A stretch of DNA of 64,000 nt from Mycoplasmataceae bacterium (GTDB taxonomy: Bacteria > Bacillota_I > Bacilli_A > Mycoplasmatales > Mycoplasmoidaceae): positions 186,001 through 250,000 of the forward strand of contig JAHHTH010000001.1 of assembly GCA_020024755.1 (NCBI GenBank). Direction: 5' to 3'. The notes beneath the pieces are model-generated. The model was given only the letters and a program-made list of their open reading frames with translations. It did no database searches and was not told where the DNA came from. Made by a program: the position numbers and the translations under genes. The stretch's first letter is position 1, and each line of letters opens with the position of its first letter. Positions 23,801 to 35,053 of this stretch are shown here, piece after piece.

Positions 23801-26800
23801 TATTAGCTACATTTCTCTTAGTTTCACCTGTATAGTTATATTCAATAATATTACCTTCTGCTGCTGTATAGTTTTTAGTTCCAATAACAACTGCTTGTAC
23901 ATAGTAAATTCCAGTTTTAGTTGGTTTGTTAATTTTTTTATTTCCAAACCTATCTGAATAGTATCAATATTCTGGTGTTCCAAACCTTGCTTTAGCGTAT
24001 GGTTCACCATCTCTAATTGTTGTATTTACATCAAAAATATTAAATGCTCTAGATATATTAAAATTAACAATTTGACTTCCAAAATAATCACCTAAACCAT
24101 TTACTGTTACTCTAGCATCTCCAGCATCAGTATTCTCTGAATTTGTAATTGTATAATTAACATTTTCTTTTAACTTAACTCCTCTATATGTTACATCAAG
24201 AGTTGGTTTAATTGGTTGACCAGTATAACTATATGTTCCAGATACGTTTATTACTGCATCTGAAAAATTCTTTTTACCATCTTCTAATATAGTAAACACT
24301 TTAGGTTCAGTTTGATCAGCAGTATAATTTGCAGTTTCATTTGAGAAACCTTTTACATAATATGTACCTGGAGTTGTAGGATGATTTGTTCCAATATAAC
24401 TTGAATCACTACAACTTACATCATTATAATATTTAAATGTTACGGGACCTTCTTTAGCTGTAGCATGTGGAATATTATTATCATCTAAATAAAAACCAGT
24501 TATTTTATTTACCGCTTTTATAATTTCAAATGATACTTCTTTACTACCTTTGTAATTAGATAAACCAGTAATGGTTATTTTAGCAGTTCCAATATTAGTA
24601 TTATCTTTGTATGTAACCTTATAATCTCTGTCTTCTCTCAATTGTGTACCATCAATAGATACTGAAGGACTAGGTTCAATAGGTGCACCAGTGTATTCAT
24701 ATTGAGTTTTTCCTAATGAAACATTTGCTCTAGTGATATCATATTCTGGATCAACACCTGGAATAGGTTCAAAATCATCAGATGACATTTGGTATAGAAC
24801 TATTCTATTACCTGAAAATCTAGTAAATCTATAATAATCACTTCCTGGTCCATTATAATCTAGAGGATGTGGGTTTTTAAAATCAATAGGGGCACTTGGA
24901 TTTTCAAATGAAAAACCTGTTGGTAACGGAATGTCATTGTATGTAGCTGCAGATTTTTTTACTCTAATATTTACTACAGGATAATCATCATAATCCCTTG
25001 TATATCAGCCTTTGTTTTCTAAATCTGGTTCTAAACCTACTAAAATATCGTAAGTCGCATTTGTTTGACCAGTATAACCATTTTTACCTCTTACTGTAAC
25101 AAAACCATATCCAATATATTCATTGTTACTTCATACATCACTACCTCTTTTATAGAAGCGTGACTTTTCATCATAAAGTACATCATAGTATTGTGAAGAC
25201 AAAATAGTATCACCTAGTTTAACTTGAACTGGTTTTGGTAAAATTTTATCTCCATAACGTCAATTTGTTGTATCTAACTTAACATCTGCATATTGAAGAG
25301 AATCAGTTTTAGCATCTGCTATTTTCTTTTCGGTAGTTAATGCTCTAATTCTGGCAACTGCTGAACCATTACCCATATTTTTGTGGTTATTCTTTCATTC
25401 ACCATTTACTAATGCATAAGTCATATCATCCTTTGTTGGATCGATAGCAACAGAAATTAATGCATCATTGGTAGGGTTAGTAACTTTTGCTACTATAGAA
25501 AAATATTGTCCTCTTTCAAGTTTAAGAGGTGTATCTAATTGAATAGTTTTAGTACCACCACGTTCAAACTTTCTATGAATTGTTTGTACATGAGTTCCAC
25601 CTCTAGGATTAATTCCATCTTGATTCGGATCTAATCTATCTACATTTGGAACATTATTGTATACATCAACAGTTAAATCTAAATTTCTACCAACCATAGA
25701 AATATTTATAGCTTTTAAATATTCTTCAGTATCATAGTTAGCTTTTAACACAGGATAGATGGCTGCATTTTCATATTTACCTCAAGCATTTTCTTGATCA
25801 TTATAAGGTTCTCCTACATCTCAATGATAATTGTTATCATAGTCAGTAGTAGGTGAAAACTTGTAACCTATACATGCACCATAAGTTGATTCATATGACA
25901 TTCAAAAGAAACCATGCATACTACTATGAGAATCAGCACCTCAACTATCTTTGATTAATCATCCCCCTGGTTTTTTAGGAGAAACTGGTCCAAATAATTC
26001 AGGTGCAATATTATCATCTCACCCTACAACTGTAAGCGCATGTCCTGATTTATGACTAGTTGGGTGATTATTGTTGTAATACATTGGGTTACGGTTTACT
26101 TGATAAACATCCACACTTGAGTCAAAAGTGATTGCTCCATATTTTGCAATCCCTAGTTTAATGTTATTAATTCTATTTTGTTGATCTTCATCAGTTCAAC
26201 TTTCTTCTCATGAATCTTTATCATTTTCATCCATAAAGAATTCAGATTCTGTTAAGTAATATGGAGGTTTCACATATGTATCAGAAACATTCAAGGATTG
26301 TAATGCTGGAGCTGCTCATACTGAATATGTTTGTTCACAAAAGGCTGCTGCACCAGCATTGAATAATGGTTTAGTCAAAATATCATTACGATTAATATCC
26401 ATAATATTTCAAGTTGAATTTCTTTTTTTAGTTGCATAATCCATATAATTCGGATTAAAAATTGCCATGTTTTGATCAGTTGTTAATCCTTCTCTTAAAA
26501 CATTGGTTTCAGCAACAGCTGAACCAGCATACGCTCAACAAATACCTTCACTACCTTGATTCTTTACTGGTGTGACAATTCCAAAATTTCTACTATCATA
26601 AGCAGGTTGTTTTGCAAGTTCAGCAGGATCACATTCTTGTAGTTCTTTTAAATTAGTTGGCATAACAAAAGGTTTGTTTGCTTTTGCTTCTGGTTTTGGT
26701 TCAGAATGTTCAGTAGTTGTGTTTTCAATATTTGCTATAGTTTTTGAGTTTAAATGGTTAGCTGAAATGAATCCAACACTCATAGAAAATACACTACCGA

Positions 26801-26843
26801 ATACTAATGATAAAGGTAAAAATAATTTAGTTCTTCTTTTCAT
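20832..26843 (-). CDS. Giant surface papain-like (C1) protease with Ig-like MBG repeats
   Basis: 2003 aa. A signal/anchor (LFLPLSLVFGSVFSMSVGFI) is followed by a papain-fold protease, residues about 80-350: oxyanion Gln96 and nucleophile Cys102 in NQGSEGICW, His268 in GHALTVVGWDD, and KDSWG (Asp299) where papains have Asn. Eight or so repeats of about 155 aa follow (near residues 700-1900), each an MBG/YDG-type Ig-like unit (YTG..I.P.V, DY.V.Y, Y.G....F.I) plus a spacer with YY.D..C and G.YYV.A. A transmembrane helix near 1960-1983 and a short charged tail end it. Related mycoplasma C1 proteases (CysP) can cleave host IgG. AGGAGG precedes the ATG, which overlaps the upstream stop (TAATG). Likely cell-wall-less surface display of a secreted protease. 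Confidence 0.9.
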
Positions 26844-29800
26844 TATTTTTTACCTCCTATCTCATTGCTAGAATCATAGTTTTTGATTCCGAAAGATAAT
26901 CAGTTAAAAGCTTTTGGATCTGTTTGTTGGTATTGAAAAGATTGAATAACAACACCTTGATAATCAACGATTGCAAATTTAGGGTATCCATCTAAATCAT
27001 GGAATAAACTACGAATTGCACTTGATTGATCCATTACTCCATAGAAATTACCAGTTGTAGTGTAATCTTTTATAAAGTTATTTAATTTATAATCAGTATC
27101 ATATTCATAGTTAGATACTAAGAAAGCATCAACTTTATCTTCTCAATGTTCTTGTATTATTTTTTCATTTAAGGTTTGAACTGATCTTTGAGACTTAGGA
27201 CAGTTAGTTCTAATGAAAATAAATATCATAGCTTTTTGTGCACTCATTGAATTATCTTTTAAAGAGAATTCATAACCATTTGAATCAGTCATGTGAATAT
27301 CTTTTACCACATCTAGTATTTTGTAACGTCTAGGAGGAGCGTAATTAGAGTCTTGCATGATAGGATCTGGAGATACATGATAAACTGGACATGTTTCTAT
27401 TGAATCATATGGAGTAACTCCATCTTTTCATGTCATGTCAAAAGTATTGTGGAATAAATATTGATCTTCTAGACCGTTTTTAAACGTTACTTTTACTGTA
27501 TAATCATCTGGATCTAAATTTAAGAAGAAATTTCCTCCAGGTTTAACATCAGCATCAATTAGGTCACCATGTCAAACTGCATTTGTCATATCTGATTTTT
27601 TATAAACATCAAATACTACACTCATGTTGTATTGAGATCATTGTAATCCTGATGTTTTGTCCATGTTAATTGCATACTTAATTTTTCCTGATGGTTTATT
27701 AGCAACAGTTGGAGTGATGTAATAAGGTAATGCATAAGTTTTATTAGAAGCATAATTTTCAGTACTTTCAGAAATAGCTCTTACATAATATCTTCCTGCT
27801 TGAGTTGGTTCACCTTGAACTCTATCTGTACAATTTATATCTCTAAAATATTCAAATGTTGGAGTACCATAGAAACATTCTGCATATGGTTTACCATTTT
27901 GAATTTTAAAGTGGTTAATACCATTTTGCTTTTTCACAATATCAAATTCAAATGTTTTACTACCGACATATAGAGCCTTTGCAGTAACTGTAATAGTACC
28001 TTTACCTACTTTAGTATTTTCACCATAAGTGATGTCGTATAAATCTTCAGAAATAGGAGTGTTATCAGTCTTATCTGTTAATGAGAATTTAGGATGAATT
28101 GGCTTACCAGAATATACATTAATAAATGATTCATAATGGATTTCAGCATTTTCCATTAAATATTTGCTTGTAGAACTATCTCCTCCACCAGAAGGTGCAC
28201 CAATTGTAATCTTTAGTGTATTGCTACTTTCTTGAGCAATATAGTTTTTATCATCAACAGAATATGCTTTGATTCAATAATCACCATTTTCACTCGGTTT
28301 AGTTGTACCTACTAATTGAGTACAACCAGGATCTCTAAAGTATTTAAATGTAACTGTACCAAATTCAGCATGTGCAACTGGATCTTTGCTACTGTTTAAA
28401 GTAAATCCAGTAATGGTATTAGGTGCTCTTTGAATTTCAAAAGTAACATCTTTTGAACCAGTATATTTTCCTTTACCTTTAACAAGAATATGTGCAGTAC
28501 CAGCATCTGTATTGCTAGAGTATGTTAAAGTATAGTCTCTGTCTAATTGTAGTGTGTTAGATTTGAATCTAACTGTTACACTAGGAGTTTGAGCACGTTT
28601 ATTGTAGACAAAGTTTGAACCATTAACATTAATATCGCATGCATTAATGCTTGTTGTTGATGATTCAATGGTCATTACTTCAGGACCAACACTAGTACCA
28701 GTATAATTACTTGAATCTGCACTAAATGCTTTTACATAATATTCACCTGGTAAATATGGTTTTGAGATTTCAGTAGTACAAGCTCTTTCTTGATAATATC
28801 TAAATGTAGGATCACCAAATTTACATGATGCAGTTGGAGTATTACCATTTACAACAAATCCAGAAATATCGTTTGTAGCTTTAGTAATATTAAAGTTTAG
28901 TGTTTTAGTACCAAAATAGTTACCAATACCATTTATGATAATTTGTGCTTGATTAGTTACATTTAAATTGTTTGAATAAGATAGTGTGTAATCTCTATTA
29001 GGTTGTAGTGATGTAGAGTTATGTGATATAGCTACATTTGGTTCTATTTTATTACCGGTATAAGTAAATGAACTAATTGGTAATGAAATAGATGCAGTAT
29101 TGATATCAATTGTTCCAGTAGCTGCTATTGTAAATGATTTCATTGATGAAGTAACAGATGTGAAATTACTACTAGCACTAGAAACTACTTTTACATAGTA
29201 TGTTCCAGGGTTAATAGGTTTTTGAGTTAGTTCTGTATTACATTCAGGATCTGAATAGTATTTAATAGTGACACCACCAAACTTACTTGATGCATTAACT
29301 TCAGTTCCATTAATAGTAAATTCAGTAATTGTATTTTCACTTGGTAAGATAGTGAATGATTGAGTTTTTTGAGATGTGTAATTATTCTTACCGATAACAG
29401 TTACTTGTGCATGATTAGATGCATCTCTATTTTGTGAGTATTGCAAAGTGTAATCAACATTTTCTTTTAATATCTTTTGACCATCACTAACCATTACTTG
29501 TGGTCTAATATCTTGTCCTGTATATTTTAGATTAGAGTCATTTACAGTAATAGTACAAGTTGAAATGTTTGTAATACCATTAACAATTTCATAAGGAAGT
29601 ACTTGAGATCATTGTGATTCATAATTACTTGTTCCTGGAGATTGTGCTTTTATATAGCATATTCCTTTTGTAGTTGGTCTACCATTTAGTTCAATATTAC
29701 AATCTTTATCTTGATAATAATGAATAGTAGGATTACCAAATTTACATTCAGCAATAATGTTTTCGTCAACTACTTCAAATGTAGTAAATGAATTAATCGC

Positions 29801-30961
29801 TTTTGTAATACTAAATTTAATTTCTTTTGAACCACCATATGTGCCCATACCTGACACAATTGCCGATGCATTATTTGTAACATCTTGGTTGTTTAAATAT
29901 GAAACTGTATAATCTGTATTTAAGTTTAATGTTTTACTTCCATCTTTTACTGTTACAGTTGGTGTAACAAAAGATCCATTGTAAGGCATACTTAAACTTT
30001 CTAATTCAATGTTTAATGAGTTGATGTTATTTAGATTAGATGAAATAACATATTGAATTGGTCCAGCTGTATCTGCATCATAATTAGTTGTCGCTTGACT
30101 TTGAGCCTTAACATAATAAATTCCTTTTGTATCTGGTTTAGCTGGTAATGCTGTTTTACAATCTTTATCTTGATAGTAAGTATATGTGATTGAACCAGGG
30201 AATTGTGATGTTGCATTTGGTTCATTATTTTTAATAGTAAAATCAGAAATTCTATTTATTGCTTTATAAATTGTAAATGGCGCTTCTCTAGTACCGTAGA
30301 ATGGAGCCTTACCTTCTATAATTAATTTTGCAGTTCCAGCATCAGTATTATCTCTAAATGATTTTAAATAGTATTGATTATCTAATACTACACCTTTAAA
30401 ACTAACAGTTACATTAGGTTCTTTCTTAGTTTTATCATATATAAATGTTTGATTCTCTAAACCACTAATTTTAAAGTCTAGATTATTTGTAATATCAATT
30501 CTTTCAGTTGGAGATGGTGCACCTTCTACAATAATGTTCACTCCATTAGTCATAATTGTATTTGTTGTTGTTAGTGGAGTGAATTCTACAAAGAATTCAA
30601 ATGAACCTGGATCATTAATGATAATAGGAAAATCTAGTTTTAATGAATCACCAACCGTATATTGCTGTGCTGGTGAATATTCATTCATCGCTTTACTATT
30701 ATTTACTTTGTATAAAACTCTTGCAGAGATTTTTTTGTTTTTAAAATCTTTTGATAATTTAAGTGAGATATTAAAAGATGTGCCAGTATAGGCTGCAGTT
30801 GATTGAGATGATAAAACAATTGATTGGTTCTCAGCTTGAGCGGATTGTATGTTATTTGAACTTTTATGGCCCAAGAAAGCATAAGCAGCTCCTGATGCTG
30901 CCGCAGTAATTATAGTGAGCCCTATGCCCCAATTAACTCATCTTTTACTATTATTGCTCAT
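26843..30961 (-). CDS. Surface protein with Ig-like MBG repeats and C-terminal thioredoxin-like domain
   Basis: 1372 aa. One N-terminal membrane anchor (WGIGLTIITAAASGAAYAF) is followed by a beta-rich domain to residue 150, six MBG/Ig-like repeats (near residues 157, 314, 467, 620, 770 and 940) with YY.D..C spacers, and a thioredoxin/redoxin-like domain near 1200-1360. Its active-site region reads FIFIRTNCPKSQ (Cys1254, CPKS), a CxxS monothiol variant. Its strand/helix order (FIFIRTNCPKS, then YPKFAIVDYQG) resembles TlpA/AhpC-type redoxins. It is translationally coupled to the papain-like protease carrying the same repeats, so the two probably act together on the surface. Start: TATAAT seven bases before the ATG, no SD, likely leaderless. 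The fusion architecture is not one I know. Confidence 0.85.
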
Positions 30962-30968
30962 TACTTAG

Positions 30969-31005
30969 ATTATAAATTATTATTTTGTTGTTTTTTTTTT
31001 TTTTT
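30969..31005 (-). promoter_or_regulatory. Promoter with A15 tract in the -35 region
   Basis: On the minus strand, A15 (31005 to 30991) is followed by a 16-base spacer and TATAAT (30974 to 30969). The homopolymer takes the place of a -35 box. Length changes in such tracts switch surface genes in other mycoplasmas (vlp genes of M. hyorhinis), so this operon may be phase variable. Confidence 0.6.
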
Positions 31006-31111
31006 AAAATTAAGAATTTAACGCTACCAAATCATATCAAAAATATCTACTTAAAAACACTTGTTAAAACATTAATTAAACTACTTATTTCAAAAAAATT
31101 TATCAAATAAC

Positions 31112-31139
31112 TTGCAAATAATTGAATCTTTTATATAAT
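31112..31139 (+). promoter_or_regulatory. Promoter of the paralogous lipoprotein pair
   Basis: TTGCAA (31112-31117), a 16-base spacer and TATAAT (31134-31139). The ATG at 31138 overlaps the -10 and so cannot be the start used. Confidence 0.65.
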
Positions 31140-31170
31140 GCAAACAAATAGCAAGAAAAGGAAAATTATT

Positions 31171-31866
31171 ATGAAAAAGAAAATCAAGTTTACCCTATTA
31201 GGGTTACTAGGGTTAGCTTTAGTAACCGGAACAACAATTGGACTAGCTACTTCATGTAGTGACAATAAAAAAACAGAACAAAAAGCTAAGGCAAAACCTA
31301 ATGTTACTCCTAAAAAACCAACCGCAGCTTTTGAAGTTACAAAACAAACTGCAACTGGTTCACAAGACGACTTAGCAGCATCATCCACTAACACAACTAA
31401 TACAACTGATGTAGCAGATAATAAGGTTATGACGTACAAACACAATTACAGTGGAGAAGATAGCACCTCATTACCAAATATTAAGTTATCATACTCATAC
31501 AAAACTAATAATGATCAAATTGCAAATTTAGTTTCTGTAGAACAAATTAAAAAAGCATTTGATGCAAGACTAGATGGCTATAAAAAGCAATTCGCTGGCG
31601 TATCATTTGATTTGCCTCACATAGACTATTCAATCTCATTACTAGATGATGAAATTACAGTTAAAAGTTTAGTAAAACAAAAAGGTCCTACTGGTTTAGA
31701 TGTAAATGGATGTGTGAAGACAATAAAACTAACACCAAATAGTGATGGTAAATATACTATTACAACTAAAATCTATGATGGTGAAAATGGAACAAAATCA
31801 GTATCAGATGATTTGACTTTAGAAGAACTAATTCAATATGTTATGAAACCATCTAATTGAAACTAA
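31171..31866 (+). CDS. Lipoprotein, paralogue 1
   Basis: 231 aa. Signal MKKKIKFTLLGLLGLALV with lipobox ATSC (Cys29), then a Lys/Thr/Ala-rich linker and a folded domain of about 140 aa (LSYSYKTNNDQIANL, ISLLDDEITVKSL, CVKTIKLTPNSDGKYTI, LTLEELIQYV). The start at 31171 is set by AAAAGGA; a TGA three codons before the TAA is read as Trp. The next gene carries a clearly homologous domain. No known family recognised; surface role inferred from the lipoprotein signal. Confidence 0.88.
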
Positions 31867-31930
31867 TTATTATCAATAAGAATCTTTAGTAAATAATACT
31901 CATTTAATTATTAGCTAAAGAAAGATAATA

Positions 31931-32848
31931 ATGAAAATAAATAAAAGATTATTATCAGTTTGCATATTAAGTTTTATGGCTATAGGTATTTCAATTTCAT
32001 TTGTAGTTTCTTGTAAAACAACTGAGACTACAAAGTCTAAAAATACTATAAGTAATAAACAACCATTAATATCAAATAATAATGCAAAAGATTCAACTAA
32101 AAAGATTCAAATACCAGTTGAAAATAAAAGTGATAAAAATGAATCTATTACTAAGCCTAAAGCTAACGAAACTAAAATAAATAAAACACCACAAAATAAA
32201 CAACCAGTTAATATAACAAATTCTCATGAAGATGTTATCAATACAAAACCTGTTACACCTCAAGAAATAAAACCTATTATTGATTCAAAACCACATAAAG
32301 AAAATGATTCTGAAAATTTAGTTGAAAAAGATCCACCTAGCAAAGAGAAATTAATAGCTAATGAGATTCCATTGAAATTTGATAATAAACCAAAAGTAGA
32401 AGTTGAAACAAAGTACAAATATTCTTATGGGCAAAGAAATCAATCTAAATCAGGTAAGATAAAGGCTTCATTTAGTTATAGAACTAACAATGAAGTAATA
32501 GCAAATAAATTATTCACAATTCAAAAGATGTTAATGAATTATGCATATTATGTTAATAGTTTTAGAACTAATCCGATTGGACCTAATGAAAAAGTAGAAC
32601 ACAATTATATTTTATTAGATGACATACTTACTTTTAGATCTAGATATGTAAATGCAGAATGTTTAAATGATATTGGTAGAGAAACAATTAGACGTGTTAA
32701 ACTAACACCTAATCAAGATAATAAGTTTATTATGAGATGAGAAGTTTATGAAGGTGGTGTACTTGAATATGCATTAAACCATGAATTAACTTTAAATGAA
32801 TTAAATAAATTCTTAGCTAACATGGATGAATGAACATTAGATAGATAA
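31931..32848 (+). CDS. Lipoprotein, paralogue 2
   Basis: 305 aa. Signal with lipobox VVSC (Cys28), a long Lys/Asn/Pro-rich disordered stalk to about residue 160, then a domain matching paralogue 1 (FSYRTNNEVIANKL, ILLDDILTFRSRY, RVKLTPNQDNKFI, LTLNELNKFL). No promoter of its own is seen in the 64-base gap, so it is likely cotranscribed with paralogue 1. A strong hairpin ends it. Duplication followed by stalk expansion is the simplest history. Confidence 0.87.
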
Positions 32849-32885
32849 AAATATAGGAGTGTAATGAATCACTCCTATATTTTTA
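32849..32885. terminator. Bidirectional terminator
   Basis: A 13-bp perfect stem (32849-32861 with 32870-32882) has T-runs on both strands. It serves the lipoprotein pair from the left and ptsI from the right. Confidence 0.9.
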
Positions 32886-32909
32886 TTCATCTTAACTATA
32901 GATATTTTA

Positions 32910-34622
32910 TTATCAAGTTTTAGTCTTTTGAATTAATTCTTCTACTTGCGCTTGATCGTCACAAGATAAAGCTTGTTCTACAATTTTCTTAGCTTCATTA
33001 GAATCTATTCTAGAACATAATTCTCTTGCTCTTAGAACTGAAGAAACTGACATACTAAGTTCATCTATACCCATACCAATTAGCATAGGAATACATCTAA
33101 TATCTCCAGCCATTTCTCCACACATACCACATCATTTACCAGCTTTGTGAGCTCCATCTATTGTCATCTTAATTAATTTTAGGATAGAAGGATTTAATGG
33201 TTTATATAGATATGATACCTTTTCATTCATACGGTCACTTGCCATCGTATATTGCATTAAGTCATTTGTACCAATTGAAACAAAATCTGCATATTTACAG
33301 AATACATCAGTATGAACACAAGTTGCAGGAACTTCTACCATCATTCCAACATCAATTTTATCTGCAATTTTTGGATTTGATTTTTTGATAGCAGCATATT
33401 CTTCATCAAAAATTTTTCTACTTGCTTTAAATTCATCAACAGTAGCAATCATTGGAAACATAATAGCTAATTTACCAAATTCACTTGCTCTAATAAGTGC
33501 TCTTAATTGAGTTCTAAATATTTCTTGTTTATCTAGACACAAACGGATTGCACGATAACCTAAGAATGGATTAGCTTCTTCAGGGAAGGTGAAGTAATTT
33601 AATTTCTTATCTCCACCAATATCTAAAGTTCTAATAATGACTTGTTTTCCATTCATTTGTTCTAAAACTTTTTTGTAAGCTTCAAATTGTTCATCTTCTG
33701 TTGGTCAATCTGGTTTATCCATATATAGGAATTCACTTCTAAATAAACCAATACTATCAGCAGTTGCTTCTTTTACAGCTTCTAGATCTTTAGGTGATCC
33801 TATGTTTGCTGCAATTGTAATCTTCTTATTATCCTTTGTTTGAGATGGTTTGTTTTTAAAAGTAGCTCAAACAACTTTTTGTTTTTCTAATTCTTCAGCT
33901 TGGTGTTTAAATTCTTCAATTTCTTGTTTTGTTGGATTAATAATTACTTGTCCTGAACTTGAATCGCCATTGATAGCAATGATATCTCCATCATTAACTT
34001 GTTTTGTAATGTTCTTTAATCCAAGTACAGCTGGGATTTCTAAACTACGAGCCATAATTGCTGAGTGACTTGTTCTTCCACCAATATCAGTAGCAAAACC
34101 TTTAACAAACATTTTATTAAGTTGTCCAGTTTCACTTGGTGTTAAATCATATGCAACAATAATCACTTCTTCTTCAATCGCAGATAAATCTGGAATTTCT
34201 AATCCATTTGTAATAGCAATAATTCTATTATAAACATCCTTAATATCTGCTGCTCTTTCAGCCATATAAGGATCGCCAAAAGATTTAAACATTTCTATAT
34301 ATTTTTGAGATACATTATTTAAAACATAACTAGCATTAGCACGATCCTTAGTTATGGTGTTTTCAATTTCTTCAATCATAGCTGGATCTTGCGCTAATTG
34401 AATGTGTGCATCAAAAACAGCCTTTTCATTTTCTGAAAGACCTGTTGCACGTGATTTAATATTGTTAATTTGTTTGATAGCTTTTTTGACACTATTTCGA
34501 TATAGATTAATTTCACCCTCTACATCAGTAATTTGTTTGAATGTTGTGTCTAATTGTAAAGGCTTTAAGCAAAAAGCTTTTGCAATGGCTACACCTCGAG
34601 ATGCTCCAATTCCTTTAATCAT
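32910..34622 (-). CDS. ptsI: PTS enzyme I (phosphoenolpyruvate-protein phosphotransferase)
   Basis: 570 aa, the family's usual length. It takes phosphate from phosphoenolpyruvate and passes it to HPr, powering sugar uptake. The phospho-histidine motif GGRTSHSAIMARSLEIPAV and the PEP-binding elements GLFRSEFLYM, DIGGDKKL, ATVDEF and the catalytic-Cys loop GMCGEMAGD are all present. TGA read as Trp just before CGMCGEMAGD. It starts 23 bases after ptsH with no clear SD, so it is probably translated from the shared mRNA. Confidence 0.97.
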
Positions 34623-34645
34623 AGTAAAATACTTTGTTAGATTAA

Positions 34646-34909
34646 TTAAATAATCTTACTTTCCTTTAATTTATTTTCAATTGCAGAGATAGCATCTGCT
34701 TCATCACTACCTGATGCTTCAATTTCCATTTCATCGCCACATTTGATTCCAGCAGCCATTAAAGTAATGATAGACTTAGCATTAGCTGCCTTACCATTTG
34801 CTTTAACAGTAATGTCTGATGCAAATTTAGATGCAGTTTGTACTAATTCACTTGCAGGTCTTGCATGGATTCCTACTGGATCAATAACTTTAGCTTTAAA
34901 ACTTTTCAT
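34646..34909 (-). CDS. ptsH: PTS phosphocarrier protein HPr
   Basis: 87 aa. The active-site His15 in GIHARPAS and the regulatory Ser46 in NAKSIITLMAAG, the target of HPr kinase, are both in place. AAGGAG precedes the ATG, and TATAAT lies on the minus strand at 34947-34952. First gene of the ptsH-ptsI unit; in many mollicutes these two are not adjacent. Confidence 0.97.
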   Translation of the reverse strand: MKSFKAKVIDPVGIHARPASELVQTASKFASDITVKANGKAANAKSIITLMAAGIKCGDEMEIEASGSDEADAISAIENKLKESKII

Positions 34910-34984
34910 ATTATCTCCTTATTTGATAGTTTTATTATCTACCTTAATTATATAATAATTAATTTAGATTACTTATGTTAAAAA

Positions 34985-35020
34985 ATTAAAAGAAAATAGT
35001 TCAAGATAACCTTGAACTAT
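34985..35020 (-). terminator. Terminator of the RNase J-like/FtsK-like pair
   Basis: ATAGTTCAAG (34996-35005) pairs with CTTGAACTAT (35011-35020); on the minus strand TTTTCTTTT follows. Confidence 0.85.
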
Positions 35021-35053
35021 GTTTGTTGGTGATATATGTATAGCAAACATCAA

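Noticed and set aside
31138..31170. Upstream ATG start for lipoprotein paralogue 1
   Set aside because: That ATG overlaps the -10 box, and the SD-preceded ATG at 31171 begins a normal signal peptide.
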